Positions 1-7,912 of a stretch of 64,000 nt of DNA are shown piece after piece. Every line of letters begins with the position of its first letter. The first letter of the stretch is position 1. A model generated the notes under the pieces. It did no database searches, was not told the origin of the DNA, and saw only the letters and a list, made by a program, of their open reading frames with translations. Position numbers and translations under genes: made by a program. Where the stretch lies: NCBI GenBank assembly GCA_964548225.1, contig CAZJQP010000005.1:51210-115209 (forward strand), in the 5' to 3' direction. The DNA comes from CALMEH01 sp964548225. Lineage in GTDB: Bacteria > Acidobacteriota > Blastocatellia > Pyrinomonadales > Pyrinomonadaceae.

Positions 1-149
1 CTGGATCGCAAGCGGCTCGATTGCAAGATTGCGAAGCGTTTCGCGTAGCAATGCTAAAGGCTTTGGCGTAGAAATTAACTTGATTTCTACGCCAACATTG
101 CAACATGGCTGAAAAACGCGATTTTGCAATCAAGCCGATTGTGATCCAG
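1..149. repeat. Long imperfect intergenic palindrome (MITE/REP-like)
   Basis: The two halves of this stretch are imperfect inverted copies of each other. The ends CTGGATC (1-7) and GATCCAG (143-149) pair exactly. Further in, GATTGCAA pairs with TTGCAATC, and a central hairpin is formed by GGCGTAGAAAT with ATTTCTACGCC. The arms are roughly 65-70 nt with scattered mismatches. The element ends 2 bp past the stop codon of the flotillin-like gene on the minus strand, so it may also act as its terminator. It could be a miniature inverted-repeat element. It begins exactly at the window edge, so its outer boundary is uncertain. Confidence 0.6.
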
Positions 150-151
150 TC

Positions 152-2335
152 TTAGCTTTTATCGCCGTTATTGCCGTTCTTTATTTGTTCCTTAAACAAA
201 TTCAAAAGCAACAAAGTTCCAAGTCCGCCGCCGCCTTCGCCGTTGCCGCCGGTAGCGAGAATGTCGGGCGTGATGCGAACGCCTTTTTCGCCGATAACTT
301 TTAAGGTTTCAACGATTGCCACGCCGTTTGAGCCGAGCGCGTTGACTTGTTCTTTGTATGCAACGCCTTGCGCTTCGCCGATGAGACGCATTTTTTCGGC
401 TTCGGCTTTACCCGTCGAAGAAATGTAATACGCTTCGCCGTCCGCTTCGCGCTGGCGTTGCTCACTTCGTTTAGCAGAAATCTCCACACCGACGGTCGCT
501 TCCATCAAATTCTTTTGATTATCGGCGTGTGCGCGAGTCTTTTCGAGTTCGATGCGTTTCGTTTCGGCTTCACGTTGTGCGTCAAACATAGATTGTTTCT
601 GTTCTGCCAAGATTTTTTCCGTCTGCGTTTTCATCAATTCTTCAGGCAGATGAATGTGGCAAATCAAAACATTGACGACATCAACGTGATATTTCAAAAG
701 GTGCATTCTGACTCTTGCTTCGGCGCGTTCCTGCTCTTCGTGCCGATTTTGCAGATAAGCCATCGCCGAACTTTCCGATGCTTGATTTCTAAAAATCGAG
801 TCAATCAAAGGATGCATCACGTTTTGAATCAATTTTTCGGTGCTTCCGATTTTCGCCACCATAAACGGCGCGTCTTCGGGTTTGACGCGAAAGACAACGC
901 GAACTTCGAGTTGCATCGTAAAACCGTCTTTGGAAATCACCGCAAACGGGTCGAACGATTTCGAGATATTTTCTGCTGTCCATTCGACAGTCATATTCGT
1001 CGTCGGAATAATAATCGGTGTGGTTGCCAAAGTGTTGACGTAATATTTTCCCGGTCCGACGACTGATTCCTGAATGCCGCGATAACCTTCCGGCACAACG
1101 TAAGCCTCGTGCGCTCCTTGGTCAAGTCTTCTATCCGTCGGGTCGCCGTCGGCTTGAAGTTCGGCTTTGATTTCTTCAATCGAAGTTTCGTCGCCATCAA
1201 CTTTATCAAGCTGTGTCGCGGCGCGGTGAATTTGTTCTTCTTCTTCGCGTTGAAGTTTTTCACGGATTTTTTGCGCCATCGCTTCGCGGATTTCCGCTGA
1301 CGGGTCTTTGCCGACGTTGGAAACAATTACCGCAACTTCGCCGGGTTTTACTTCTTTCGCCGTGTCGGGAATGATTTTGAAAACCAACGGATTGATGTAA
1401 TAAGTTCCGGGAAGAAGAATATCTTTTTGCGGTCCGCGCTGTCCGCCGTTTGAAATAAAGGTATTTGAATCTTGAAAATTATCGTGTCCTTCGACAGGTT
1501 GCGCGACATAATCTCGCGGATTAAGCGGCGCACCATCAAGAGCTTCGACCAAGCCGATTTGATTTTCCGTAATCATCGTCGCATCAAAAAGCCGCACGGT
1601 AAAAAGTCCGGGCTGAATGTCGTTCGCATTATCAATCCGATAAGACTGGGTGTGAATACGATAAGTTCCGGGCGTAATGATTTCGACTTGTGGACCTTTC
1701 TGACCGCCGTTGCCGATAAAAATTTCCGCGTCCTGAAAGTTTTTATGATTCATAATCGCCTTGCCGTGCAGACGACCTTGGTCAAGCGGCGCACCGTCCG
1801 CAGACGTAATAACGCCGACTTTTCCCGGCGGAATAACCGTCGCTTTGGCAATCGAAACATTGAACAAATAAGGATGAATCGCCCATTTTCCCGGCGGCAA
1901 AGTTCTTAACTGAATACCTTTCACGCCGCCTTGTTTGATGTAGGCAATCGGGTCTTGGAAATTATTATGCGCGTTTTGTGCGCGGTCGGGCGCGAAAATT
2001 CTGCCCGTCGGCATCGGTTCGCCGTCAATCGCTTCAATCACGCCGAGTTCATCCGCGCCGATTTCGACGAGCGGCACTTTTTGAATCACGCGCTCAATCG
2101 GATACATTACAAAATGCAGTCCGGGTTTTAGCACGTCGGCTTGAACCCCGACTTCGCCATCTGTTGCAACCACACGACCTTGCGCCATTCTGCGCCCGAA
2201 ATAGCGGCGTTCTTTTATGCCGACTTCCTTCGCGCCAATGTTCACCAAAAAGCGCGTAACAATATACCAAACAACGCCTAAACCAATCAGCGTAATCAGA
2301 CCAACAATGACCAAAGCAAATAAATTCTGTTCCAT
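152..2335 (-). CDS. Flotillin-like SPFH-domain membrane protein with tandem vault-like modules
   Basis: This 727-residue protein is an SPFH/prohibitin-fold scaffold, expected to sit in the membrane and organise microdomains. An N-terminal membrane segment (about residues 6-30) comes first. Three similar modules follow at about 97-160, 173-234 and 259-322, each with a pattern like GVI-x-A-DG-x-P, HxNFQD, GGxKGxQ and PG near the end. A shorter related module precedes them at 37-84. The SPFH domain covers about 445-600 and is followed by a charged Ala/Glu-rich coiled coil. The tail is Gly-rich (GGNGEGGGG). The start has GAGG about 8 nt upstream. It lies 24 nt downstream of a small membrane-protein gene, probably in one transcript. 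Function beyond the scaffold class is inferred. Confidence 0.85.
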   Translation of the reverse strand: MEQNLFALVIVGLITLIGLGVVWYIVTRFLVNIGAKEVGIKERRYFGRRMAQGRVVATDGEVGVQADVLKPGLHFVMYPIERVIQKVPLVEIGADELGVIEAIDGEPMPTGRIFAPDRAQNAHNNFQDPIAYIKQGGVKGIQLRTLPPGKWAIHPYLFNVSIAKATVIPPGKVGVITSADGAPLDQGRLHGKAIMNHKNFQDAEIFIGNGGQKGPQVEIITPGTYRIHTQSYRIDNANDIQPGLFTVRLFDATMITENQIGLVEALDGAPLNPRDYVAQPVEGHDNFQDSNTFISNGGQRGPQKDILLPGTYYINPLVFKIIPDTAKEVKPGEVAVIVSNVGKDPSAEIREAMAQKIREKLQREEEEQIHRAATQLDKVDGDETSIEEIKAELQADGDPTDRRLDQGAHEAYVVPEGYRGIQESVVGPGKYYVNTLATTPIIIPTTNMTVEWTAENISKSFDPFAVISKDGFTMQLEVRVVFRVKPEDAPFMVAKIGSTEKLIQNVMHPLIDSIFRNQASESSAMAYLQNRHEEQERAEARVRMHLLKYHVDVVNVLICHIHLPEELMKTQTEKILAEQKQSMFDAQREAETKRIELEKTRAHADNQKNLMEATVGVEISAKRSEQRQREADGEAYYISSTGKAEAEKMRLIGEAQGVAYKEQVNALGSNGVAIVETLKVIGEKGVRITPDILATGGNGEGGGGLGTLLLLNLFKEQIKNGNNGDKS

Positions 2336-2359
2336 TTTTTTTCCTCAAATGCGTGCAGA

Positions 2360-2890
2360 TTATTTTTTGTTTGAAGACTTTCGGCGCAAATCTGCAATCT
2401 CTTGGCGCAAACCAAAAGAAACGCCCCAAGTCCTTTGTTCACTTGGAAGAAGCCAAAAATGGCTTTCCAGAACGTCCGCCAAATCATCAGCGGATAAATC
2501 GTTGATTTTTTTCGCTCTCCAAAATTCCAAAATCCGGCTTGTAATCCGAAAATAGATTTCTCCGCATTCGCTTTGCGATGCTAAGTAAAGAAGCTCAATC
2601 GTATTTTTTCGACTTGGCGAGTTTTGCCAAACCGCTAAAAATTGATTTACTTTTTCCTCTTTTTCCGTTGCAATTTGTTTCAGATTTTCGCGTTTTTCAG
2701 CTTCGAGTCGGGCGCGTTCAAACGCACGAATTTCCGCTTCGTCGGCTTCAAAAAGCGAACGATAGACAGGCGATTCGAGTTTTTCGGGATAATTTGTAGA
2801 AAGATTGCGGCGGTTTTTCGAGACTTTCAGCAAAACCGCGATAGAAACAGCAGCCGCAAAAACGACTAAAACTGCAAGAAGGAAGAGCAT
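2360..2890 (-). CDS. Small single-pass membrane protein with charged coiled-coil region
   Basis: I do not recognise a family. From the ATG at 2890 the protein is about 176 residues, starting with a hydrophobic segment (MLFLLAVLVVFAAAVSIAVL). A Lys/Arg/Glu/Ala-rich helical region that could form a coiled coil follows. The C-terminus is Lys-rich. A GTG 13 codons upstream (2929) is an alternative start, but neither start has a convincing ribosome binding site. It sits immediately upstream of the flotillin-like gene on the same strand. That pairing, a small membrane protein with an SPFH protein, suggests a shared membrane role, but this is inference from position only. Confidence 0.6.
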   Translation of the reverse strand: MLFLLAVLVVFAAAVSIAVLLKVSKNRRNLSTNYPEKLESPVYRSLFEADEAEIRAFERARLEAEKRENLKQIATEKEEKVNQFLAVWQNSPSRKNTIELLYLASQSECGEIYFRITSRILEFWRAKKINDLSADDLADVLESHFWLLPSEQRTWGVSFGLRQEIADLRRKSSNKK

Positions 2891-2982
2891 TTTGCCCAAG
2901 CAACCGCTTCGGACTTTCAAATAAAACACCTTCCGAGCGTTGCCCTCGTAAAAAATAATACGCTCAAAATATAATCCAAGTT

Positions 2983-3327
2983 CTAAATTTCTTCAACTAT
3001 CGAAATTCCTTTTGAAAAATCCTTGCAAGTCCATTTCCATTTCTCGTGCAGAAGAATTTTTCCGTTCGGTAAAACTTCCGGTATTGAAGAACATTGTCCG
3101 GTCATCAATTCGCCTTGCAAATTCAAATGCTGATAGCAAAATTCGAGCGAATCATCATCTAAGACTTTCCCGACAATCTGTCCGAAAACAATCGCGCCAC
3201 CTTTATATTCTGCCCAAACGAGCGCGTCTTTCTGATGATAAAAAAAGCGCGTTTCGTCCGAAACTTCGCCGGTTTCCGAGTTTGAAACGGATTTGAAAAT
3301 GCGTTTGTCGTAGTTGATTTTAGTCAT
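2983..3327 (-). CDS. Small conserved protein of the family often labelled 'N-acetylglutamate synthase'
   Basis: This 114-residue protein has the pattern SNSETGEVS near the N-terminus, then HQKDALVWAEYKGG, YQHLN, GELMTGQC and LHEKW. I recall this arrangement from a widespread small family that databases often call N-acetylglutamate synthase. The protein is far too short for that enzyme and shows no GNAT motif, so the label is probably wrong. It is predicted to be a soluble, mostly beta protein. Its start overlaps the stop of the upstream SUKH gene by ATGA, which implies translational coupling. Actual function is unknown. Confidence 0.75.
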   Translation of the reverse strand: MTKINYDKRIFKSVSNSETGEVSDETRFFYHQKDALVWAEYKGGAIVFGQIVGKVLDDDSLEFCYQHLNLQGELMTGQCSSIPEVLPNGKILLHEKWKWTCKDFSKGISIVEEI

Positions 3328-3860
3328 TTAATGTTTGATATAATTTCGGCTAATCCTTTCATATCGTTTAATACAAATTCCGTAAAAGTGCCGACAATTT
3401 TCGGCGGTTCTGTTTCGCTTGATTCCGCAAAAAGCCAAACGGACGGATTTTCGCTTTCTTTCGGAAGTTCAAACCAAGCCGCGACATAGCCTTGATGTGA
3501 AAAAAACACGAGATAATTTTGTGGCAAAGCGAAATCAATTTCGTTTTCTGCAAGCAATTCGGGAAGATATTTTGTGTTTTCGACGGCATCATCAATAAAA
3601 TACTCGCTTCCCACAAAAATTCCGGCATAATCTTTGCCCATAAATCTCAAATATTCTTTGTATGCAAGCGGAAGTTCAAAACCGAAACGATTTTCCAAAT
3701 CTTCAATTTCAGATTCACGACAACCGCGCGGTTTTCCTTTATACGGACGCACGAATTCTTCATAAAACCCAAGTATTTCAGTTAAATATTTGAATTCTAA
3801 ATTATTCTCCGTCGTAATTTCCTGAAGCAATTTCGCGCATTTTGTTACTAACCAAATCAT
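3324..3860 (-). CDS. SMI1/KNR4 (SUKH) family protein
   Basis: This 178-residue protein matches the SUKH superfamily. An acidic helix with ESEIEDLENRFGFELPLAYKEYL gives the typical 'E-I-x-x-x-E-x-x-x-x-x-x-LP-x-x-Y-x-x-x-L' signature at about residues 48-70. Beta-rich sequence follows, containing YLVFFSHQGYVAAWF and SVWLFAE. SUKH proteins are often immunity proteins for contact-dependent or polymorphic toxins, but many are housekeeping or orphan. No toxin gene is visible nearby. The start overlaps the end of recX by about 59 nt, and the stop overlaps the next gene by ATGA. The run recX-SUKH-small protein is probably one transcript. Confidence 0.75.
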   Translation of the reverse strand: MIWLVTKCAKLLQEITTENNLEFKYLTEILGFYEEFVRPYKGKPRGCRESEIEDLENRFGFELPLAYKEYLRFMGKDYAGIFVGSEYFIDDAVENTKYLPELLAENEIDFALPQNYLVFFSHQGYVAAWFELPKESENPSVWLFAESSETEPPKIVGTFTEFVLNDMKGLAEIISNIK

Positions 3861-4362
3861 AAGAAAAACCTTGTCTTAATAAATAATCGTAAAATTTTTT
3901 CGCGTCTTCGCGTGTTTCGGGTTTGCCTTTCAAACGCAATCTTTTCGTGATTGCGCGTTCGATAATTTCTTCTTCGGGGGTTTCTTCCAAAACTTTTTCC
4001 AAGGCTTCGGCAACGGTTTCTTTGTCGAGTTTTTTCATCGCTAATTTCTGCTTCAAAACGCGCTTGCCGATTGGTTTTTGACGAATCTGCGACGCGGCGA
4101 AACTCTTGGCAAATGAAGCGTCGTTCAGATAATTATATTCCTTTAATTTCTCCAAAACCGCATCCACAATTTCGGGCGTTGTCCAATCTTTTTCGAGCAA
4201 TCGTGTCCGCAATTCGTTAATCGAACGCGGTTTATATGTCAATAAATTCACGGCACGGTCGAAAGTTTTTTGTCTGGCTTTTTCGGGATTTATTTCGCGC
4301 TTCGGCTTTTCGTCCGAATCTTCCCTTTGAGGTTTAACGCGCCAATTTCGTTTTTTGAACAT
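3802..4362 (-). CDS. recX: Regulatory protein RecX
   Basis: RecX binds RecA filaments and limits recombination. The protein (186 residues from the ATG at 4362) begins with a basic, charged extension. The three-helix RecX repeats follow: AVNLLTYKPRSINELRTRL, then the YLNDASFAKSFAASQIR segment typical of the second repeat, and FYDYLLRQGFSYDLV near the C-terminus. I chose MFKKRNW as the start. The longer open frame upstream reads only through an AATCCAA heptamer array and is not conserved-looking. The gene is divergent from truB. No recA is visible in the window. Confidence 0.85.
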   Translation of the reverse strand: MFKKRNWRVKPQREDSDEKPKREINPEKARQKTFDRAVNLLTYKPRSINELRTRLLEKDWTTPEIVDAVLEKLKEYNYLNDASFAKSFAASQIRQKPIGKRVLKQKLAMKKLDKETVAEALEKVLEETPEEEIIERAITKRLRLKGKPETREDAKKFYDYLLRQGFSYDLVSNKMREIASGNYDGE

Positions 4363-4409
4363 AGAGAGATTTTCCCGCAAAGAGGCAAAGAACGCAAAGC
4401 GGACTTGCA

Positions 4410-4440
4410 AATCCAAAATCCAAAATCCAAAATCCAAAAT
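4410..4440. repeat. AATCCAA heptamer array (4.4 units)
   Basis: The heptamer AATCCAA repeats perfectly four times and ends one base before the truB ATG at 4441. It is preceded by a looser CGCAAAG/GGCAAAG motif at 4376-4399 with 8-9 nt spacing. The array fills the recX-truB divergent intergenic space where promoters and ribosome binding sites would be expected. The same heptamer recurs at 18549-18580. Confidence 0.85.
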
Positions 4441-5349
4441 ATGTTTGACGGAATTCTAATTATTGATAAACCCGAAGGAATTACCTCACACGATGTTGTT
4501 GCAAAATGTCGGCGAATTTTGCGGACAAAAAAAATCGGACACACGGGAACGCTCGACCCGTTTGCGACAGGCGTGGTCGTGATTTTAGTCGGAAAAGCGA
4601 CAAGACTTGCACAATTTTTAGATAAAGACGTGAAAGAATATCTCGCAACGGTAAAATTAGGTTTTGAAACCGATACGGGCGACCGAACGGGCGTGAAGAA
4701 AGAAGGGGAAAAAGAGGGAAAGGGAGAAAAGGAGACTTTTTCGGTTGATGAGATTGAAAAAGTTTTGAAAGATTTTCGCGGCGAAATCTGGCAAACGCCA
4801 CCGATGTATTCAGCGAAAAAGGTTAACGGAAAAAAACTTTACGAACTTGCTCGAAAGGGAATTGAAATCGAACGAAAGCCTATAAAAATCAATATTTACG
4901 AACTTGAATTAAAAGAATCATTCAACATTCAGCATTCAACATTCAGCATTCGCGTTTCATGTTCTGCCGGAACTTATATTCGTGTTTTGGCGGAAGACAT
5001 TGGGCGAAAATTAAAAATCGGCGCACATCTTGCTGAATTGAGACGAATTTGCGCCGGAAAATTTACAATCGAAAACGCCCTGACTTTGGAAGAACTTGAA
5101 CAAAAAGTTACGGGAAACAAGCTCGAAAATCACATTGTTTCGATGAGCAAAGCAATTTCGCATCTTACGGAAATCAAATTAACGCCCGAAGAAATTACCA
5201 AAATCAAAAATGGTATAAAGCTCCGAAAAGAATTAAATCAAACAAACACTGGCGATTTTTTGCGTCTGACGGACGGCAAAAATCTTTTGGCAATCGGTTT
5301 TTATGACGAAGCCGAAAAAACTGTTCAACCGAAGCACGTTTTGGTGTAG
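4441..5349 (+). CDS. truB: tRNA pseudouridine(55) synthase TruB
   Basis: TruB converts U55 of the T-loop to pseudouridine in tRNA. The 302-residue protein has DGILIIDKPEGITSHD at the N-terminus and the catalytic motif GHTGTLDPFATG with Asp39. GTYIRVLAEDIG follows, and a PUA-like C-terminal region. I chose the ATG at 4441, because the reading frame upstream is heptamer repeat and does not resemble TruB. Two segments look inserted: a Lys/Glu/Gly-rich stretch around residue 80-95, coded by a purine-rich repeat, and FNIQHSTFSI at about residue 161, coded by an ATTCAGC/ATTCAAC heptamer repeat just before the RNA-binding GTYIR strand. Confidence 0.95.
   Translation: MFDGILIIDKPEGITSHDVVAKCRRILRTKKIGHTGTLDPFATGVVVILVGKATRLAQFLDKDVKEYLATVKLGFETDTGDRTGVKKEGEKEGKGEKETFSVDEIEKVLKDFRGEIWQTPPMYSAKKVNGKKLYELARKGIEIERKPIKINIYELELKESFNIQHSTFSIRVSCSAGTYIRVLAEDIGRKLKIGAHLAELRRICAGKFTIENALTLEELEQKVTGNKLENHIVSMSKAISHLTEIKLTPEEITKIKNGIKLRKELNQTNTGDFLRLTDGKNLLAIGFYDEAEKTVQPKHVLV
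4918..4950. repeat. ATTCAAC/ATTCAGC heptamer repeat inside truB
   Basis: Four heptamer units (ATTCAAC, ATTCAGC, ATTCAAC, ATTCAGC) lie inside the truB reading frame and code for FNIQHSTFSI. The same heptamer occurs inside an unrelated methyltransferase gene at 44703-44740. Because 7 is not a multiple of 3, such an array is read in all three frames in turn and gives one cyclic heptapeptide without stops. Confidence 0.85.
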
Positions 5350-5352
5350 AAT

Positions 5353-5386
5353 GTTCAGAGTTACGCATAAATGCAGAACTCTGAAC
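5353..5386. terminator. Hairpin between truB and hydrolase gene
   Basis: GTTCAGAGTT (5353-5362) and AACTCTGAAC (5377-5386) form a perfect 10-bp stem with a 14-nt loop. No T-run follows, so this may be a processing or attenuation hairpin rather than a strong intrinsic terminator. It lies 8 nt before the next start codon. Confidence 0.4.
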
Positions 5387-5393
5387 GGGAATT

Positions 5394-6392
5394 ATGAAAA
5401 AGAAACATTTAGCTTTAGGAGTTGGCGGCGCGATTGGCGCGATTGTGGCTTGGAAATTTTTGACTCGTGCCGGCGGCGTGAGTTGGGACGATGTTGCCGA
5501 TAAAATTCATCACGCAGAACATTCAAAATTTACCGAAATTGACGGCGCGACCGTTCATTTTCAAGAATTCGGCGATAGAAACAATCCAACGCTTTTGCTG
5601 ATTCACGGTTACACGGCTTCGACTTACGTTTGGCATTCGGTTGCGCCGACGTTTGCCGAAAATGGTTTTCACGTCATCGCGGTTGATTTAATTGGTTTCG
5701 GTTATTCAGATAAACCTGCGTGGTTTGACTACAAAATCACTTCGCAAGCACGGATGGTTTCGCGTTTGATGGACAGACTCGGCATCGGCACGGCGACGAT
5801 TGTCGGCAGTTCTTACGGCGGCGCGGTTTCGGCAACTTTGGCTTTGGATTATCCCGAACGAGTCGAAAAATTGATTTTGGTTGATGCGGCTTGCAACGAT
5901 GAACCGTTAAATCATCCGATCTTAAAACTCGCCGCGTTGCCCGGCATTGGTGAATTAGCCACACCTTTTCTTGTTGATTCCAAAGCGTTTTTGAAATTTC
6001 GTATGAAAGGCACACTTGCGGAAGCGAATCATCATTTGATTACGAAAGAGCGCATAGAATCGGTGATTCGCCCGTTATCTGCGGCAGACGCGCATCATTC
6101 GGTTTTGGAAACTTCGCGCAATTGGGACGCAAACCGCATTGAAGAAGACGCATATTTGATAAATCATCCAACACTAATAATCTGGGGCGAAAACGACACC
6201 GTGATCCCGATTCACAACGGCGAAACTCTCTACAATTCAATCATCCATTCGCGCTTCGTCGTCCTAAAAAACTGCGGACACGTCCCGCAAGAAGAAAAAC
6301 CCGAACTTTTCGCCGAAATCGTTACCGAATTCTGCCGCGACAAAAAAAGCAGAGTCGAAAACGAAAGCGAAGAGATTTTGGAAAATAGATGA
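5394..6392 (+). CDS. Alpha/beta-fold hydrolase, membrane-anchored
   Basis: A 332-residue alpha/beta hydrolase. A short hydrophobic N-terminus (residues 6-22) probably anchors it or serves as a signal. The oxyanion region is LLIHGYTAST, the nucleophile elbow is GSSYGG with Ser140, the acid is Asp268 in WGENDTVIP and the histidine is His296 in NCGHVPQEEKPE. The complete triad suggests an active esterase or lipase-like enzyme, but the substrate cannot be told. It follows truB by 44 nt. Its stop overlaps the next gene by ATGA, so both are probably translated together. Confidence 0.85.
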   Translation: MKKKHLALGVGGAIGAIVAWKFLTRAGGVSWDDVADKIHHAEHSKFTEIDGATVHFQEFGDRNNPTLLLIHGYTASTYVWHSVAPTFAENGFHVIAVDLIGFGYSDKPAWFDYKITSQARMVSRLMDRLGIGTATIVGSSYGGAVSATLALDYPERVEKLILVDAACNDEPLNHPILKLAALPGIGELATPFLVDSKAFLKFRMKGTLAEANHHLITKERIESVIRPLSAADAHHSVLETSRNWDANRIEEDAYLINHPTLIIWGENDTVIPIHNGETLYNSIIHSRFVVLKNCGHVPQEEKPELFAEIVTEFCRDKKSRVENESEEILENR

Positions 6393-6868
6393 ATTATATC
6401 CAAATCTTAAACTATATTTCTTTCGGATTTGCATTTATTGTTGGAGGAATTGCATTTGCTAGTTCTGATTATTTGTGGAAAAAATCTTTCTTTAGCAAAT
6501 GTCTTATAGCTTCAATTATTTCGGGAGTTTTTGGGTTAATTTTTGAGTTTACTAATCTATTTCAATTCAAGACAGGCTTAACTGCCGTTGTTATGTTAAG
6601 CCCTTTGATTGAATTGGGATATTTTCAATTTTTTCGATGGATTTTTAAGAAATGGAATGGGACTGAACCTTACATCACTTCAGTTTCAAGCGTAGTTGGC
6701 GCAATTCCACTTGATATAGATGATAAAGACGGAAAAAAAAGAAAATATCCGAAAGACAGAAAGATTATGGCTTCGGATTTTGCATTTACTTTTCTTTATG
6801 GGTTAGGGGCAATTTTCACAATTCTCTTTCTTCTCTTTTTTGTATTTGAAGTTCAAAACAAACCTTAA
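6389..6868 (+). CDS. Hypothetical multi-pass membrane protein
   Basis: A 159-residue protein with about four hydrophobic segments: near residues 5-27, 36-55, 62-85 and the C-terminal 130-152. A basic loop between them contains DIDDKDGKKRKYPKDRK. I do not recognise a family. Its ATG overlaps the stop of the upstream hydrolase (ATGA), which suggests coupled translation. Its 3' end overlaps the convergent DUF1287 gene by 4 bp. Base use is more AT-rich than the hydrolase gene. Confidence 0.65.
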   Translation: MNYIQILNYISFGFAFIVGGIAFASSDYLWKKSFFSKCLIASIISGVFGLIFEFTNLFQFKTGLTAVVMLSPLIELGYFQFFRWIFKKWNGTEPYITSVSSVVGAIPLDIDDKDGKKRKYPKDRKIMASDFAFTFLYGLGAIFTILFLLFFVFEVQNKP

Positions 6869-7512
6869 AAATAACGATAATGTCCAAGTATTTTCCATTC
6901 AAATAGTCGGTCTTCTTCGTTTGTTCCGCCGCCGATATTGTGGATAATTGAGAATCTTTTTGTTTTTTCGTTCCATTGGTTTGAAACAATGCCGATGTGC
7001 GTCATTCCTTTGCCATTCAAATCCCAAGCGACGATGTCGCCGGGTTTGTAATCTTTGGCTTTTTCGGTGATTGGCAGAGATTTTCCTTTGCGCGTGAAGA
7101 AAGTTTGCAGATTTAAGACGCGGCGATGGTCAATGTTCGGGTCGGTTTTGTCCATTCCCCATTTTGTCGGGTAGAGCGCAAAGTTTGCCTTCATATCTTC
7201 ATGAACTTCTTTTTGTAAATCAATTCCAACATTGCGAAAAGCACGGATTATTACGTCTGTGCAAGCTCCGGTTTCGATTGGCACGTCGCCGTTCGGATAC
7301 GGAATTACGAAATAATCTTGCGTGTAATTTCTCGTAACTTTTATCTGCTCATTTGCGCTTTCAAGAAGTTTTTTTATTTCCGGCGAAATATTTTCAGGCA
7401 GTTTTGTATTTTTTTCGGTCTCTGTGTGTCTTATTTGATTAAGAACTGACGCATTTGATTGACAACCGAAAGCCAAAAACGAAATTGTGATTAAAAGAGA
7501 GGCGAATTTCAT
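6865..7512 (-). CDS. DUF1287 lipoprotein, NlpC/P60-like fold
   Basis: A 215-residue protein with a lipoprotein signal (lipobox LAFGC, Cys17), so probably anchored in the outer membrane or facing the periplasm. The DUF1287 core shows IETGACTDVIIRAFRNVGID, where the Cys is a likely nucleophile, then WGMDKTDPNIDHRRV, DYKPGDIVAWDL and GMTHIGIVSN, where the His is the likely partner. This Cys-then-His order is that of NlpC/P60-like peptidases and amidases. The substrate is unknown; cell-wall or amide hydrolysis is inference. It converges on the membrane-protein gene with a 4-bp overlap. Confidence 0.8.
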   Translation of the reverse strand: MKFASLLITISFLAFGCQSNASVLNQIRHTETEKNTKLPENISPEIKKLLESANEQIKVTRNYTQDYFVIPYPNGDVPIETGACTDVIIRAFRNVGIDLQKEVHEDMKANFALYPTKWGMDKTDPNIDHRRVLNLQTFFTRKGKSLPITEKAKDYKPGDIVAWDLNGKGMTHIGIVSNQWNEKTKRFSIIHNIGGGTNEEDRLFEWKILGHYRYF

Positions 7513-7912
7513 ACATCAATAGACGGCGATTCCTTTGTTTTGTTGCAAAAGTTGGCAAATTTTTCAATCAATAAAGAGTTTTTTGATAACGAAAAGTTCT
7601 TTTTGCTATATGTTCGGTTGACGTTTTTGTGAAAAAACCTGTATTTTAGTAACACATCTGAAGGCTTTTCGCCTGTTACAAGGATTAAATCATAAATCGC
7701 ATAAATTTTCGTTAATTTCAAAACTTTTTTTTGATGACCTTTTTTTGCACCAAATATCGTTTATCAAAATGAGAACGAATATTTCGGCAGAAAAGACTGC
7801 ATTCGGCACACGAAAAAGTGTGGTAATAAAACGATTCTTCAGTCGGTTCAAATATATTTATACGTTTTCCTAAATAAAAATTAATTTCTAAAGAAGGAGC
7901 TTTTACCGAAAA
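7513..7912. other. 400-bp AT-rich intergenic region between divergent secreted-protein genes
   Basis: This gap separates the DUF1287 lipoprotein gene (minus) and the metalloprotease gene (plus) and should hold both promoters. I see no confident -35/-10 pair. A small hairpin CACAC-GAAAAA-GTGTG lies at 7807-7822, and a GGAG-type ribosome binding site lies before the ATG at 7913. A 70-codon minus-strand ORF (7509-7721) has no recognisable feature and is not called. Confidence 0.4.

Noticed and set aside
347..1066. Plus-strand ORF of 239 codons inside the flotillin-like gene
   Set aside because: It is antisense to a well-supported SPFH gene, has no recognisable domain, and the composition is that of a shadow frame.
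4270..4440. Upstream extension of truB
   Set aside because: The frame runs through the AATCCAA array and the opposite recX gene. The conserved TruB N-terminus begins at 4441.
7509..7721. Minus-strand ORF of 70 codons upstream of the DUF1287 gene
   Set aside because: No motif, signal or ribosome binding site, and it overlaps the promoter-sized gap. I could not support it as a gene.
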